64,000 bases of DNA from Palsa-1439 sp050015495 (GCA_050015495.1 JBEKBH010000004.1:124001-188000); one strand, 5' to 3'. Shown: positions 1 to 9,138, numbered from the stretch's first letter. Notes: a model not told the origin generated them from the letters alone. A program made the numbers and translations.

Positions 1-1224
1 CCGCTATTCTGGAGCGGGCTTGGCGCACTCCTGTTGGGTGGTGCGTTGTTCATCGGCCTGGCGTACGGCAGCAAGGAAAAGGGCCGCGACCTGGCAATCC
101 TGTTCGTCTTTGGCGCGGGTTTGTTTCTCGCCTGGAAAGAAGGGTTTGTTCGTGCCGACCGCTTCCACGCAGGGACCCTGTTTATCTTTCTGCTCTTCTC
201 CGAGCCGGCGGCGTGGGCTCTCTTTCGTCCACCCGCCAGACTCCGTCGACTCTTGCTGGGAATGACGCTGATCGCGCTGGCGTCACCGTATGTCCTCTTG
301 TTTCTGATCCGCCCGGGGGACTTTGCGTTGTTGGTCCGCCGCGTCGGCGCCAGATTCATGGTAAATGTCGCGGGGTTCGTCTACCCGTCCGATTTTCGCG
401 CAACGCTCGACGGCGAGCTGTCACGGATCAAACAGGAAAGTGCTCTGCCCGGAATGAAACGCCTGATCGGTCAGGAGTCAGTCGATGTCTTCGGCTATGA
501 ACAGGCGATTGCCCTGTTGAATGATTTGAACTATCAGCCTCGACCCGTGTTTCAGGGATACTCCGCCTACACGCCGTTTCTTATCGCGCGCAATCGAGAC
601 TTTTATCTGGGGGCCACAGCTCCTGCATTTGTGATTCTCAAGTATCAGACCGTTGATGACCGCTTCGCGGCCGAAGATGACGCGGGAGTGCTGGAAGTGA
701 TCCTGCGGAACTATGAGGCGGTCGCCACGGAGAACGAGTATATGCTGTGGAAGCGGAAGGCTGTGAGTCCGCCGCTTGCGCCCCACCGCCTGCTTCGCGA
801 AGGAACGGCCACTTGGGGCGAGCCATTGCCGCTGTTGTCCAACGAGTGTCCCGTGTGGATCGAAGTCGAGATTGGCAACACCTGGCTGGGGAAGCTGTGC
901 GAGTTTCTATACAAACCGGCGAAGATCACCATGACAGTGGAGACGGTTGATCACGACACGCAGCAGTACCGTCTCGTTTCCCCACTGGCCCGAAGCGGGT
1001 TTATAATCAGTCCGGTGCTTCGCAAACAGGACGATTTGTTGGAGATGTACCGGGCCCCCGGAAAGGGGAACGTTTCGTCAGTCACGATCAGCGTGGCGGA
1101 TTCGGCACGGCCGCTCTATGGGAACGGGTATCGTTACCGTCTCTACACTGGGGACGAATTCTCCCCCGACGGCACGGGTGGGGGAACTGGAATTGATCGG
1201 AACCCATCCCGCGACCAGCACTGA
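1..1224 (+). CDS. Polytopic membrane protein, 5'-truncated (GT-C/mannosyltransferase-like)
   Basis: The reading frame is open from the first base, so the N-terminus lies outside the window. The first ~110 visible residues hold at least four hydrophobic segments (LLLGGALFIGLAY, LAILFVFGAGLFLAW, LFIFLLFSEPAAWALF, LIALASPYVLLFLI). A soluble, beta-rich domain of about 280 residues follows. This layout is common in bacterial GT-C-type membrane glycosyltransferases, but no catalytic motif is visible, so the function is inferred only from architecture. The last ~25 codons look unnatural (acidic/Gly-rich, ending GIDRNPSRDQH), while the +1 frame over about 1160-1250 reads plausibly (ARVGELELIGTH, PVWLVKLD). 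A frameshift near the C5/G5 tracts at about 1163-1190 is possible. Confidence 0.6.
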   Translation, partial: PLFWSGLGALLLGGALFIGLAYGSKEKGRDLAILFVFGAGLFLAWKEGFVRADRFHAGTLFIFLLFSEPAAWALFRPPARLRRLLLGMTLIALASPYVLLFLIRPGDFALLVRRVGARFMVNVAGFVYPSDFRATLDGELSRIKQESALPGMKRLIGQESVDVFGYEQAIALLNDLNYQPRPVFQGYSAYTPFLIARNRDFYLGATAPAFVILKYQTVDDRFAAEDDAGVLEVILRNYEAVATENEYMLWKRKAVSPPLAPHRLLREGTATWGEPLPLLSNECPVWIEVEIGNTWLGKLCEFLYKPAKITMTVETVDHDTQQYRLVSPLARSGFIISPVLRKQDDLLEMYRAPGKGNVSSVTISVADSARPLYGNGYRYRLYTGDEFSPDGTGGGTGIDRNPSRDQH

Positions 1225-1301
1225 GCGACCGGTCTGGCTCGTCAAACTGGACGTGCTCCATTTGCCGGATGTGTTACGTCCTCACGCTGGACACCACAAG
1301 T

Positions 1302-3998
1302 TCATGGCCCCAGTCGGATCCGGTAATAGCGGGATGGACGGTTGGTCGCGCCGCCCGCGTCGATGTAATTCGTGCTCGTGTCACCGGAAATGTTGAGGAT
1401 GATTGGCCCGCTGATGTCCTGAAAACTGTTACTGTAGCCGCCCGCGGCACTGCCTTTCGTCGCCTGCACCACATTGGTTCGCACACCGGCCGTCTTCCAG
1501 GTGACCACCATATTCGAGCCCTGGCCGGCGAGGGAGGTGATCCGCAGCACCGAGTTTGCATTGGTCGGATTGAGACCGGCGAGGAACTGGTTGGTATTGC
1601 TCATCCCCTTGCCCAATGGATCGGCATCGGGCTGGGCTTGAGGACAGTCTGTGCAGCGGAAATACTGCATCTGCCAGGCTTGGAAAACTGTCATCGCCAT
1701 GACCGCGTTCGGCTGGGTGCTGGCGTCGACACCACCGGGACCGGTGACCACGACTGTGACGGTATAGGTGCCCAGTGAGTACGTGTGGGTAACGCTGGGA
1801 GTTGTGACGTTCGTTGTGCTGCCGTCGCCAAAATCCCAATACCAGTTGGTGACGATGCCGATCGATGTGTCGGTGAAGGTCACCGTCAACGGTGCGATAC
1901 CGCTGGCTGGATTGGCGAAAAAGCTCGCTGACGGAACCGCCGCCACGGGGGTATGCCAGAGGGCAATGTTGGATGCTTTCCAACCACCAGCCCGGCTGAA
2001 GTAGCCGCCGACGAGCAGACTCGTTCCATCCATTGCCATGGATTCGACATATTCGTTGTCATTGGCATCGTCATTCGCGGTTCCGATACCGCTGCCGAGA
2101 GCGGACCAACTGGAGCCGTTCCAGATCGCAATGTCGTTGGCCGCCACACCGCCGGCATTGGTGAACGATCCGCCGACGTAGACATTGGTGCCGCTGACAG
2201 CCAGCGCTTGCGCATAAGCGCCCTCGTCGTCATACACCCCACCGCCGAGCGCCGACCAACTGGAACCGTTCCACACGGCGATATTGTTGACCGCGACGCC
2301 CCCGGCATTCGTGAAGTATCCTCCCACATAGAGGTTGGTGCTGCTGACCGCCAGCGCATCCACGTAGCCGCCGTACAGGCCGGCGACACCGCTGCCGAGA
2401 GCGGACCAACTGGAGCCGTTCCAGACAGCAATGTTGTTGGCCGCCACACCGCCGGCATTCGTGAAGGATCCGCCCACATACAGGTTGGTGCCGTTGACTG
2501 CCAGCGCATCCACGTAGCCGCTCACGCCGCTACCGAGGGCGGACCAACTGGAGCCATTCCACACGGCAATGTTGTTGGCAGCCACGCCCCCGGCATTGGT
2601 GAAAACCCCGCCCACATACAGGTTGGTGCCGTTGACTGCCAGCGCATCCACGTAGCCGCCGTACAGGCCGGCGACACCGCTGCCGAGCGCCGACCAACTG
2701 GAGCCATTCCAGAGTGCGATGCCGTTGACGACGTCGTTGGTCGTTCCTGCCGTGGCGAAGTAGCCACCGACATACAGATTGGTGCCGCTGACAGCCATGG
2801 CGAGCGCGTCGGCATCCAGTCCATTGGCCCCAAATGGCGCGGTTTGCCAATTCATGTCCCCGGGAAACAGGATGCGCAGAGGTTTGAAGTCGACCCACCA
2901 TTGTTGGGTTGCGTCTGGGAGAATCTCGTCGAATGTCGGGTCGGGAAATGAGTCGGCGACGATTCGGGGGTGCAGGTTGAGGGGATCGATTTGAATTTGG
3001 GGGAACAGGCTGCGGAGATTGACAGGGCCGGTGTAGAAGAAGGGGGTCAGATCCACGGTCAGCGTCACATTGGTGTCTTTGAAGCTGATCAATACCGGGC
3101 CGTACAAGGCATCATCGAAATCGAGCATTCCCTGCATCAAGCCCGGGCTGCCGAGAGGCCGGCCTCGCTGGGCATACACGGCGGACGAGCCATCCTCAAA
3201 CTCGTTGATCGCGGTATCGAGGGCCGTGGCGGCGGAAGGCAGCGAAGACGTGGCTACGGACGTCGGCGTGAGAAACTGTGGAGACGCCGCCAGAAAGCTG
3301 TTGAGGTTGAATGTGCCGGCCTCCAGGTTCGACACGATGGCGCTGACGTTAGCGTCGAGGTTATAGCTGTTGAGGGTCAGGATCGCGCCTTGGGCGGCCT
3401 GGAGGGCAGACTGGTAGAGCACCACCTCGGCATTGTAGTTCACTTCATATGAATTGGTTCTGTTCAGTTCCGGCCCGATGACAGTGGAGTAGCTGTGCGG
3501 CACATGGGTGAGGTTGGTGAGAGCCCCGGCGATTTGCGGCAGTACGGTGTTGGTCAACACGCCCAGCGCGACGCCCTCCGTGGGACAGTTGGTGGGCAGC
3601 ACGATCTGATTGAACAGGTTCCGCTGAAAATCCGCCGTCCACTTCCACGGGTCTCGCCCGGTCGTCGGGATGCCGTATTCGGTGAGCAACTGCGCCACCG
3701 GTCCAGCAGGCGGATTTGTCTGACACGGCAGGACGGCGATCCGCGTGAACGCATAAAAGAAGTTGGCGTCTGGATTGGAGGAGCCGACCGCCACGGCATT
3801 GCTGAAATCGGTATTTGCCGTGAGAATGTCATTGGAAACGAGTGCCGCCCGGCCCATGGCGACCCACTGCGTGACGGTCTGGCTCGAGGCCGAGCAGGCC
3901 AGCCAGCTCGTCAGAAACAGCACGGTGCAAACGACGTTGCGAATCTGTTTTCTAATGGTTCGCGGCGAGCGAGGTAGCGAGCATTGCGCGTTTTTCAT
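1302..3998 (-). CDS. Secreted kelch-like/PKD repeat protein with verrucomicrobial C-terminal tail
   Basis: Predicted 898 residues, probably exported and surface-exposed. An N-terminal signal segment (RNVVCTVLFLTSWLACSASS) precedes an alpha/beta region of about 350 residues. Six near-identical kelch-like repeats of 46-52 residues follow (TNLYVGG, FTNAGG, NNIAVWNGSSWSALGSGV). Next come a PKD domain (WYWDFGDGSTTN, HTYSLGTYTVTVVV), a Ca-binding-like stretch (DADPLGKGMSNTNQFLAGLNPTN) and a final beta domain ending YYRIRLGP. That tail is typical of large verrucomicrobial secreted proteins. I chose the ATG at 3998 because AGGAG sits 10 bases upstream; a longer in-frame start at 4034 has no such support. 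The start overlaps the end of the upstream gene by 47 bases, suggesting co-expression. Ligand unknown. Confidence 0.8.
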   Translation of the reverse strand: MKNAQCSLPRSPRTIRKQIRNVVCTVLFLTSWLACSASSQTVTQWVAMGRAALVSNDILTANTDFSNAVAVGSSNPDANFFYAFTRIAVLPCQTNPPAGPVAQLLTEYGIPTTGRDPWKWTADFQRNLFNQIVLPTNCPTEGVALGVLTNTVLPQIAGALTNLTHVPHSYSTVIGPELNRTNSYEVNYNAEVVLYQSALQAAQGAILTLNSYNLDANVSAIVSNLEAGTFNLNSFLAASPQFLTPTSVATSSLPSAATALDTAINEFEDGSSAVYAQRGRPLGSPGLMQGMLDFDDALYGPVLISFKDTNVTLTVDLTPFFYTGPVNLRSLFPQIQIDPLNLHPRIVADSFPDPTFDEILPDATQQWWVDFKPLRILFPGDMNWQTAPFGANGLDADALAMAVSGTNLYVGGYFATAGTTNDVVNGIALWNGSSWSALGSGVAGLYGGYVDALAVNGTNLYVGGVFTNAGGVAANNIAVWNGSSWSALGSGVSGYVDALAVNGTNLYVGGSFTNAGGVAANNIAVWNGSSWSALGSGVAGLYGGYVDALAVSSTNLYVGGYFTNAGGVAVNNIAVWNGSSWSALGGGVYDDEGAYAQALAVSGTNVYVGGSFTNAGGVAANDIAIWNGSSWSALGSGIGTANDDANDNEYVESMAMDGTSLLVGGYFSRAGGWKASNIALWHTPVAAVPSASFFANPASGIAPLTVTFTDTSIGIVTNWYWDFGDGSTTNVTTPSVTHTYSLGTYTVTVVVTGPGGVDASTQPNAVMAMTVFQAWQMQYFRCTDCPQAQPDADPLGKGMSNTNQFLAGLNPTNANSVLRITSLAGQGSNMVVTWKTAGVRTNVVQATKGSAAGGYSNSFQDISGPIILNISGDTSTNYIDAGGATNRPSRYYRIRLGP
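1960..2800 (-). repeat. Six in-frame tandem repeats (kelch-like modules)
   Basis: Blocks of about 138-156 bp recur inside the secreted-protein gene. Each contains a near-identical stretch encoding WNGSSWSALGSGV (near 2100, 2250, 2400, 2540 and 2690). DNA identity is high enough to allow copy-number change by recombination. The units are coding and of different lengths, so this is not a CRISPR array. Confidence 0.85.
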
Positions 3999-4728
3999 AT
4001 TGAGTGATCTCCTGGGCACTGGTAACCGGTTCAAGTCTTACGTTGAACAACTTGTGACTGTCCTTCTCAATCCCTGCAGCATTCTTGAAAGCGTACCGTC
4101 CCTTGACCGCAAAGAGTCCCAACTGCGGCCACCATACGACCTGATCAGTGCTGAGTTGGCTGGCGGTGGCATCCGTCGTGAGTACGACTCCGCCATCCAG
4201 AAGCAATTGACCTTTGGGGAGCGGAAATGATCTGGCCGCTTGGATGGTCGTCACAAAGCCGGCAGGGCTGTGAATCGTGACCTTGAGTCTGTGGATTTCG
4301 AAATCCTGGATATCATTCCACTGCAGGAATCGCGGGATTTCTTTGATGGAATCAACCAGTTTCGGCAATTCCCCTGTTGTGGCGTCGGGTTCGGAAATCG
4401 ATCCGTTCAGCGGACTGCTAACGTCAAGCTCCACATTGCTCATATCGAGCATCGTCACCGAGGCCAATCCCAAGAGTCCTGCCCGCTTCTGCTGGCGCTG
4501 GCATTTGCCCACCTTGAGCAACGAGGAGCGTTCGCCGTTATCGTTGTATGTGGGAATGGAAAGCCCTTCCGCGGGCGGGAGCGTGAAGGAGGGATTGCCC
4601 AACGGTTTGTGGCCGTTGCACACCCCGGAATTCCGCATGGACAGCGCGCCAATAACGCCCACCGTTAGCGTAGCGGCGACGATACCCGGAACGAGGAGAT
4701 GACGAGTCATTTGCTCCAACGCGCGCAT
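3952..4728 (-). CDS. Membrane-anchored protein of unknown function
   Basis: About 258 residues with one N-terminal transmembrane or uncleaved signal segment (LLVPGIVAATLTVGVIGALS). A soluble domain of mixed beta strands follows, containing LLLDGGVVLTTD and VVWWPQLGLFAVKGRYAFKN. I recognise no family. It lies upstream of the kelch-like/PKD gene on the same strand and overlaps its start by 47 bases, so the two are probably one unit and this protein may assist or anchor its partner (inference). The start is uncertain: ATG codons at 4728 and 4710 are both possible, and a longer TTG start at 4803 is less likely. Confidence 0.6.
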   Translation of the reverse strand: MRALEQMTRHLLVPGIVAATLTVGVIGALSMRNSGVCNGHKPLGNPSFTLPPAEGLSIPTYNDNGERSSLLKVGKCQRQQKRAGLLGLASVTMLDMSNVELDVSSPLNGSISEPDATTGELPKLVDSIKEIPRFLQWNDIQDFEIHRLKVTIHSPAGFVTTIQAARSFPLPKGQLLLDGGVVLTTDATASQLSTDQVVWWPQLGLFAVKGRYAFKNAAGIEKDSHKLFNVRLEPVTSAQEITQYEKRAMLATSLAANH

Positions 4729-5142
4729 TCGCAGATCACGTTTCGATGTCAAATCCCACCCCAAATACGGCGACAGACGAACCCGCAACAGTGAGGTCGG
4801 CAACGGCGGCTAAGGCATTTACGAGGGTTGGATGGATCCATAAAATATGCGGGGACTCGCTCTCCGCGTTGTCGTGAACTCCTAGCCTCGCGCAGACGGG
4901 ACGCGCTGGGGCCTGAGACGCCAGCCCCACAAACGAGGTGATACTTGGCTTATACGCCTGCGGGTATCGAGATTGCAAGACATTTTATCTGAGGATTTTG
5001 ACGAGGAAAGCCTTATCGGATCAGTCTGTCCCCACTCGAAAGACAGGCCGGGCCCCGTTTCCTCGAAGGGAGAGCTTCATTTCCATCGGGATTTTGGGTA
5101 TCACGATTGGGTGAATTCGGGACGCCAAATTGAGGCGGCGGC
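4729..5142. other. Intergenic region, no feature recognised
   Basis: This space separates the divergent kelch-like/PKD unit (minus) and NYN nuclease unit (plus), so it should hold promoters for both. I see no convincing operator palindrome, RNA gene or conserved ORF. Short reading frames here have unnatural composition. Confidence 0.4.
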
Positions 5143-5640
5143 ATGAGCAATCGTTGGACGCTGGTGGACGGGTACAGCGTGTTGCACGCGTGGCCGCGGT
5201 TTACGACGCGCAAGTCGCGGCAGATGTCGTTGCAGCAGCGGCGGGAGGCGTTGGTGGCGGCGTTGCGGCAGTACGCGGACCACAGTCGCCGCCGGGTGAC
5301 GGTGGTGTTCGATGGGTACGCGGCGAAACACAAACCGGAGGTGGCGGAGCCGGCGCACGGGGTCGAGGTGCTGTTTTCGGAGAGGGGCAAGACGGCGGAT
5401 GACCTGATCGAGCGGCTGGTGGGGCAGTCGGCGCATCGGGCGGGCATCGTGGTGGTCACGTCGGACAACATGGAACGGCGGACGGTGGAGTCGTTGGGGG
5501 CGCAGAGCGTGTCGGCGGAGATTTTTGAGGAGGAGGTGGACGCGGCGTTGCGCGAGCTGGCGAGGGAAGTGCGGTCGCACAGCCGGCGGCGGAATATCGG
5601 GCACGGGAGGGGGGATTGGGGGGGTGAAGGGGGTCATTGA
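5143..5640 (+). CDS. YacP-like NYN (PIN-like) domain nuclease
   Basis: 165 residues matching the YacP/Rae1 branch of NYN-domain RNases. The N-terminal strand WTLVDGYSVLHAW supplies the first conserved Asp, VTVVFDGY the second, FSERGKTADDLIERLV the acidic helix, and GIVVVTSDNMERRTVESLGA the last strand with its Asp. Bacillus Rae1 is a ribosome-associated endoribonuclease; by analogy this would be a small cytoplasmic RNase. GAGG lies just upstream of the ATG. The C-terminal tail is basic (SHSRRRN), then Gly-rich. The coiled-coil protein gene follows 83 bases downstream. Confidence 0.8.
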   Translation: MSNRWTLVDGYSVLHAWPRFTTRKSRQMSLQQRREALVAALRQYADHSRRRVTVVFDGYAAKHKPEVAEPAHGVEVLFSERGKTADDLIERLVGQSAHRAGIVVVTSDNMERRTVESLGAQSVSAEIFEEEVDAALRELAREVRSHSRRRNIGHGRGDWGGEGGH

Positions 5641-5723
5641 AGGCGTGGTTGACACGGGTGCGGATATTTGGCTAGGATGCGGGCAGACTTTCCGGAGAAT
5701 CTCTGGACGGAGGAAGCCGCGCT

Positions 5724-6497
5724 ATGAATAAACTCGGTAAAATTGCCCCGATCATTGTCGTCATCGTCAGTCTCGGGTCGCTGTATCTGGCGTTCCGGCT
5801 GGATGGCATGAAGAAGGCCCAGAAGGCCAAGATCGCGGAGTTGAACGATTCGGTGACGCGGACGACCGCCGAGCTCAGCAAGACCAAGGGGACTTTGAAG
5901 CAGGCCCAGGCGGACTTGAAGAAAGCCAAGGGTGATTTGGATCAGGCGAATGCGACCCTCGCGACGACCAAGGCGGCGCTCGACCAGAAGACGCAGGAGG
6001 CCAGCGCCCTGCAGACACAATTGACGGACGCGACGAATCAGCTGGCGGCGACCAAGGCGGATCTGGCGACGGCCCAGGGAACAGTGGACAAGATTAAGAA
6101 GGGCTTGGAAGACATAGGTATCACGGACGTCAGCAGCATCGACAAACTTCGTGACAAGATCGTGTCCATGGGAGAAGAGAACAAGGTTCTCGGCCAGCAG
6201 CTCATGGTGATGCATACGGAGAACAATCAACTGAAGGCGAAGATCGAGGAATTGACCACCACGCCCGTCGGATTACGCGGCCATGTGTCCGTCGTGCAGG
6301 GCAAATGGGGTTTTATTGTGATGGATCTTGGCCATGCGCAGCGCGTCCAGCCCAACACGGAATTTCTGGTGTACCGTGACTCCAAGTTCGTCGGCAAGGT
6401 GCAGGTTGTCTCCGTCGCGGCGAATAATTGTATCGCCCAGATTCTGCCGGATTATCTGAAGCGTCCTCCCCAGCCGGGCGATCTTGTGGTACATTAG
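5724..6497 (+). CDS. Membrane-anchored coiled-coil protein with C-terminal SH3-like domain
   Basis: 257 residues: a single N-terminal transmembrane helix (IAPIIVVIVSLGSLYLAF), a long heptad-rich coiled coil over roughly residues 30-170 (repeated AELSKTKGTL, QADLKKAKGDL, ATLATTKAAL patterns), and a compact beta domain at the end (GKWGFIVMDLGHAQRVQPNTEFLVYRD, PGDLVVH). The layout resembles periplasmic structural or secretion-linked proteins, but no enzymatic function can be assigned. A small lipoprotein gene starts 17 bases downstream, so the two are likely co-transcribed. Confidence 0.75.
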   Translation: MNKLGKIAPIIVVIVSLGSLYLAFRLDGMKKAQKAKIAELNDSVTRTTAELSKTKGTLKQAQADLKKAKGDLDQANATLATTKAALDQKTQEASALQTQLTDATNQLAATKADLATAQGTVDKIKKGLEDIGITDVSSIDKLRDKIVSMGEENKVLGQQLMVMHTENNQLKAKIEELTTTPVGLRGHVSVVQGKWGFIVMDLGHAQRVQPNTEFLVYRDSKFVGKVQVVSVAANNCIAQILPDYLKRPPQPGDLVVH

Positions 6498-6514
6498 CCC
6501 GGGCAGGCGGTCAA

Positions 6515-6700
6515 ATGATGAAGGCGTTCCGTACCATTCTGCTTTTTGCCGTAATGGCGACAGGCCTTGTGCTGGTCAATGGATGCGCCACGACCAATGA
6601 TGATAACAACGTCAGTTCCATCCCATGGGATCGGCCCCAGCAATGGGAAGGCAGCGGCGCGTTGGGCGGATTCCAGGGACCCGGCGGCATGGGCCATTGA
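6515..6700 (+). CDS. Small lipoprotein
   Basis: 61 residues: a short lipoprotein signal (KAFRTILLFAVMATGLVLVN), a lipobox-like VNG|C, then a Gly/Trp/Pro-rich tail ending GGFQGPGGMGH. AGGCGG precedes the first of two adjacent ATG codons. No family recognised; the tail shows no fold. It sits directly behind the coiled-coil envelope protein, which supports an envelope role. Confidence 0.7.
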   Translation: MMKAFRTILLFAVMATGLVLVNGCATTNDDNNVSSIPWDRPQQWEGSGALGGFQGPGGMGH

Positions 6701-6724
6701 GCGCCGCGGCGCGAGTCATCGCGA

Positions 6725-7735
6725 CTAGGCCAACAGTTCGGCAATCTGCACCGCGTTCAACGCGGCCCCCTTCAACAATTGGTCGCCGCTGACGAACAGG
6801 TCGATTCCGCGCCCGTCATCCCGTGACACATCCTGCCGAATCCGGCCCACGAGACAATCATACATTCCCGACGCGTCGATGGGCATCGGGTACTTCTTGT
6901 TGGCGGGGTCGTCCACGACCTGCACACCCGGCGCTTTCGCCAGGATCGTGCGCGCCTCGGCGGCGGTGATGGGGCGTTCAAACTCGATGTTCACCGCCTC
7001 GCTGTGGGCGCGGTACACGGGCACGCGGACGCAGGTGGCGCTGATCTTGAGCGTCGGATGGTGCATGATCTTGCGCGATTCATTGACGAATTTCATCTCT
7101 TCCTTGGTGTAACCGTTGTCGAGGAAGACATCCACATGCGGGAAAAGATTAAACGCGATGCGTTGCGGCAGCGCCTCGGCTTTCACGTCGCTCTTGCCGT
7201 GCAACAACAAATGGGTTTGTTCCTCGAGTTCCGCCATCGCCTTGGCGCCTGCGCCGCTGGCGGCCTGGTAGGTGGAGACGATGATGCGTTTCACGGGGTT
7301 CGCCTTGTGCAATGGGTAGACGGCGACCAGCATGATGGCGGTCGAACAGTTTGGGTTGGCAATGATCCCTTTGTGCTTCTTCGCGTCCTCGGGGTTGACC
7401 TCCGGGACCACGAGCGGCACGTCGGGTTCCATGCGGAATGCCGACGAATTGTCGATCACCACCGCACCCTGTTTGGCCGCGCCATGGGCGAATTCCTTCG
7501 ACCGCGATGCGCCCGCGCTGAACAGGGCAAAATCGATTCCTTGGAACACGCCGGCTTTGAGCAGCTCGACACTCACGTCCGCGCCTTTGAACTTGAGTTT
7601 CTTGCCCACGCTACGCTCGGATGCGAACAAACGCAGGTTCTTTACGGGGAAGCCGCGTTTTTCCAAAGTCTCGATCATCTCGACGCCGACCGCACCGGTC
7701 GCGCCGACAACTGCTACGCTATATCCTTGTGCCAT
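6725..7735 (-). CDS. asd: Aspartate-semialdehyde dehydrogenase
   Basis: 336 residues, normal length for the family. It reduces aspartyl phosphate to aspartate semialdehyde with NADPH, the branch point to lysine/diaminopimelate, threonine and methionine. The N-terminal Rossmann motif VAVVGATGAVGVEM is clear, and the catalytic Cys is at about residue 130 in NPNCSTAIM. Late motifs include RVPVYRAHSEAVNIEF and the C-terminal helix QLLKGAALNAVQIAELL. The start at 7735 is chosen because GAGGAA lies upstream and the frame beyond it has no homologous character. It stands alone, convergent with the small lipoprotein gene. Confidence 0.95.
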   Translation of the reverse strand: MAQGYSVAVVGATGAVGVEMIETLEKRGFPVKNLRLFASERSVGKKLKFKGADVSVELLKAGVFQGIDFALFSAGASRSKEFAHGAAKQGAVVIDNSSAFRMEPDVPLVVPEVNPEDAKKHKGIIANPNCSTAIMLVAVYPLHKANPVKRIIVSTYQAASGAGAKAMAELEEQTHLLLHGKSDVKAEALPQRIAFNLFPHVDVFLDNGYTKEEMKFVNESRKIMHHPTLKISATCVRVPVYRAHSEAVNIEFERPITAAEARTILAKAPGVQVVDDPANKKYPMPIDASGMYDCLVGRIRQDVSRDDGRGIDLFVSGDQLLKGAALNAVQIAELLA

Positions 7736-7869
7736 GACGTGTTCCTCAATCCCATTCGGGGCGGTGAAGTATACCCATGTTGGGCCTAAGCGCAAGCCCG
7801 CCTTGGGGCCGAAACTCAGCAAGAAACGGGTCGCCGGCGGACGGGCTTCGGGGTAGTGTCTGGCCAGTT

Positions 7870-8766
7870 ATGGAAGCCACGTTGCCAGAAACCGCCATCC
7901 ACAGCGCAGCCGGGCCGTTTTCGCAGGCGGCGGTGGACTACGCGAGGATCGAGCGGGCCTTGCGCTTCCTCAATGCACATTATCTCCGTCGGCCGACGCT
8001 CGACGAAATCGCGGCGCACATCCATCTTAGCCCGTTTCATTTCGAGCGGCTGTTTCGGCGGTGGGCCGGCACCAGCCCGAAGCGGTTTCTTCAGTATCTC
8101 ACGAAAGAACACGCGAAGACGCTTCTTCAGGATTCGGGAAGCCTTCTGGATGCCGCTTACGAGTCCGGTCTTTCCGGCACCGGACGGTTGCACGATTTAT
8201 TCGTTTCCTGCGAAGCGGTGACGCCGGGCGAGTACAAACGTCGCGGGGAGGGCGTGACCATCGAGTATGGATTTCATCCCACGCCGTTTGGCGAATGCCT
8301 GTTGGCCAGGACGGAGCGCGGCATTTGCGCCCTTCGGTTCCCGCCCACACCGTCGCGGCAGACAGCCCTTCGGGAATTACGCGACGATTGGCCCGCCGCC
8401 AGGTTTGTGAAAGACGACGACAAAACCGGAGAGATTTGCCGTCGGATTTTCGGCGGCGCGGCGGAAGATCCCCGAACGCCGTTTCACCTGCATCTGCGCG
8501 GCACCAATTTCCAGTTGAAGGTATGGCAGGCGCTATTGACGATCCCCTCCGGCAAACTGGTGAATTACGGTGGTCTGGCGGCGAAGATTGGCGCGCCGAA
8601 AGCCAGCCGGGCCGTGGGCTCCGCCGTGGGCCGAAATCCTATTGCCTGGCTGATCCCCTGCCATCGCGTCATCCGCAGCCTCGGCGTCATCGGAGACTAC
8701 CACTGGGGCCGGGAACGCAAACAGGCAATGATTGCGCGAGAAGCGGCCTGTTTTGCCGGCGGGTAG
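7870..8766 (+). CDS. AraC-type DNA-binding/O6-methylguanine-DNA methyltransferase fusion (Ada-like)
   Basis: 298 residues with two parts. Residues ~23-125 form an AraC-family double HTH (RRPTLDEIAAHIHLSPFHFERLFRRW). Residues ~130-295 are a methylated-DNA-protein cysteine methyltransferase with active-site PCHRV (Cys ~264) and the upstream DNA-binding segment VNYGGLAAKIGAPKASRAVGSA. It would repair O6-alkylguanine by irreversible transfer to Cys and probably act as a regulator. Unlike E. coli Ada, it lacks the N-terminal zinc/methylphosphotriester domain, so how it senses damage for transcription is unclear. Start chosen at the ATG at 7870; upstream residues do not fit the family. Confidence 0.92.
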   Translation: MEATLPETAIHSAAGPFSQAAVDYARIERALRFLNAHYLRRPTLDEIAAHIHLSPFHFERLFRRWAGTSPKRFLQYLTKEHAKTLLQDSGSLLDAAYESGLSGTGRLHDLFVSCEAVTPGEYKRRGEGVTIEYGFHPTPFGECLLARTERGICALRFPPTPSRQTALRELRDDWPAARFVKDDDKTGEICRRIFGGAAEDPRTPFHLHLRGTNFQLKVWQALLTIPSGKLVNYGGLAAKIGAPKASRAVGSAVGRNPIAWLIPCHRVIRSLGVIGDYHWGRERKQAMIAREAACFAGG

Positions 8767-8770
8767 CGCA

Positions 8771-8983
8771 TCAGCTGAACAGGTGCTCGACTTCGATGCC
8801 GTCGTCGAGGTCGTCCCAGTAGATGGCGATGCCGCGTGGTTCGATGTGCCACTTGCGGCGCTGCTCTTGGGTCGCGCGAGCTAACCACGGGAAACGTGAT
8901 AATGGCACGCCAACCTCGCGGTCATCGGCCAACTCGACATAGAGCATTTGGCCGGCAAATCGAACACCGGTTGCCGCTCTCAT
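8771..8983 (-). CDS. DUF2442 family small protein
   Basis: 70 residues fitting DUF2442: FAGQMLYVELADDREVGVPLSRFPWLARATQEQRRKW, then IAIYWDDLDDGIEVEHLF. Members are often found as small stand-alone proteins or beside DUF4160 proteins in toxin-antitoxin-like pairs, but no partner is visible here. Convergent with the Ada-like gene, with 4 bases between the stops. Function unknown. Confidence 0.8.
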   Translation of the reverse strand: MRAATGVRFAGQMLYVELADDREVGVPLSRFPWLARATQEQRRKWHIEPRGIAIYWDDLDDGIEVEHLFS

Positions 8984-9138
8984 ACGCGTGATGTTATAGC
9001 ACAGATGTACCGTCGAGCCAGCCGAATCTTCTCTAGTCCAGAGGACGGGCACCGACGAGAAGGAATAAGAGATGCCCCGACAAGCTCGGCATGACAGCGG
9101 AAACAGGAAGCGGTCGCGACGGAGCCGACCCTCCAAGT

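Noticed and set aside
1960..2800. CRISPR array
   Set aside because: Repeat units are 138-156 bp, in frame, and encode kelch-like modules inside one long gene.
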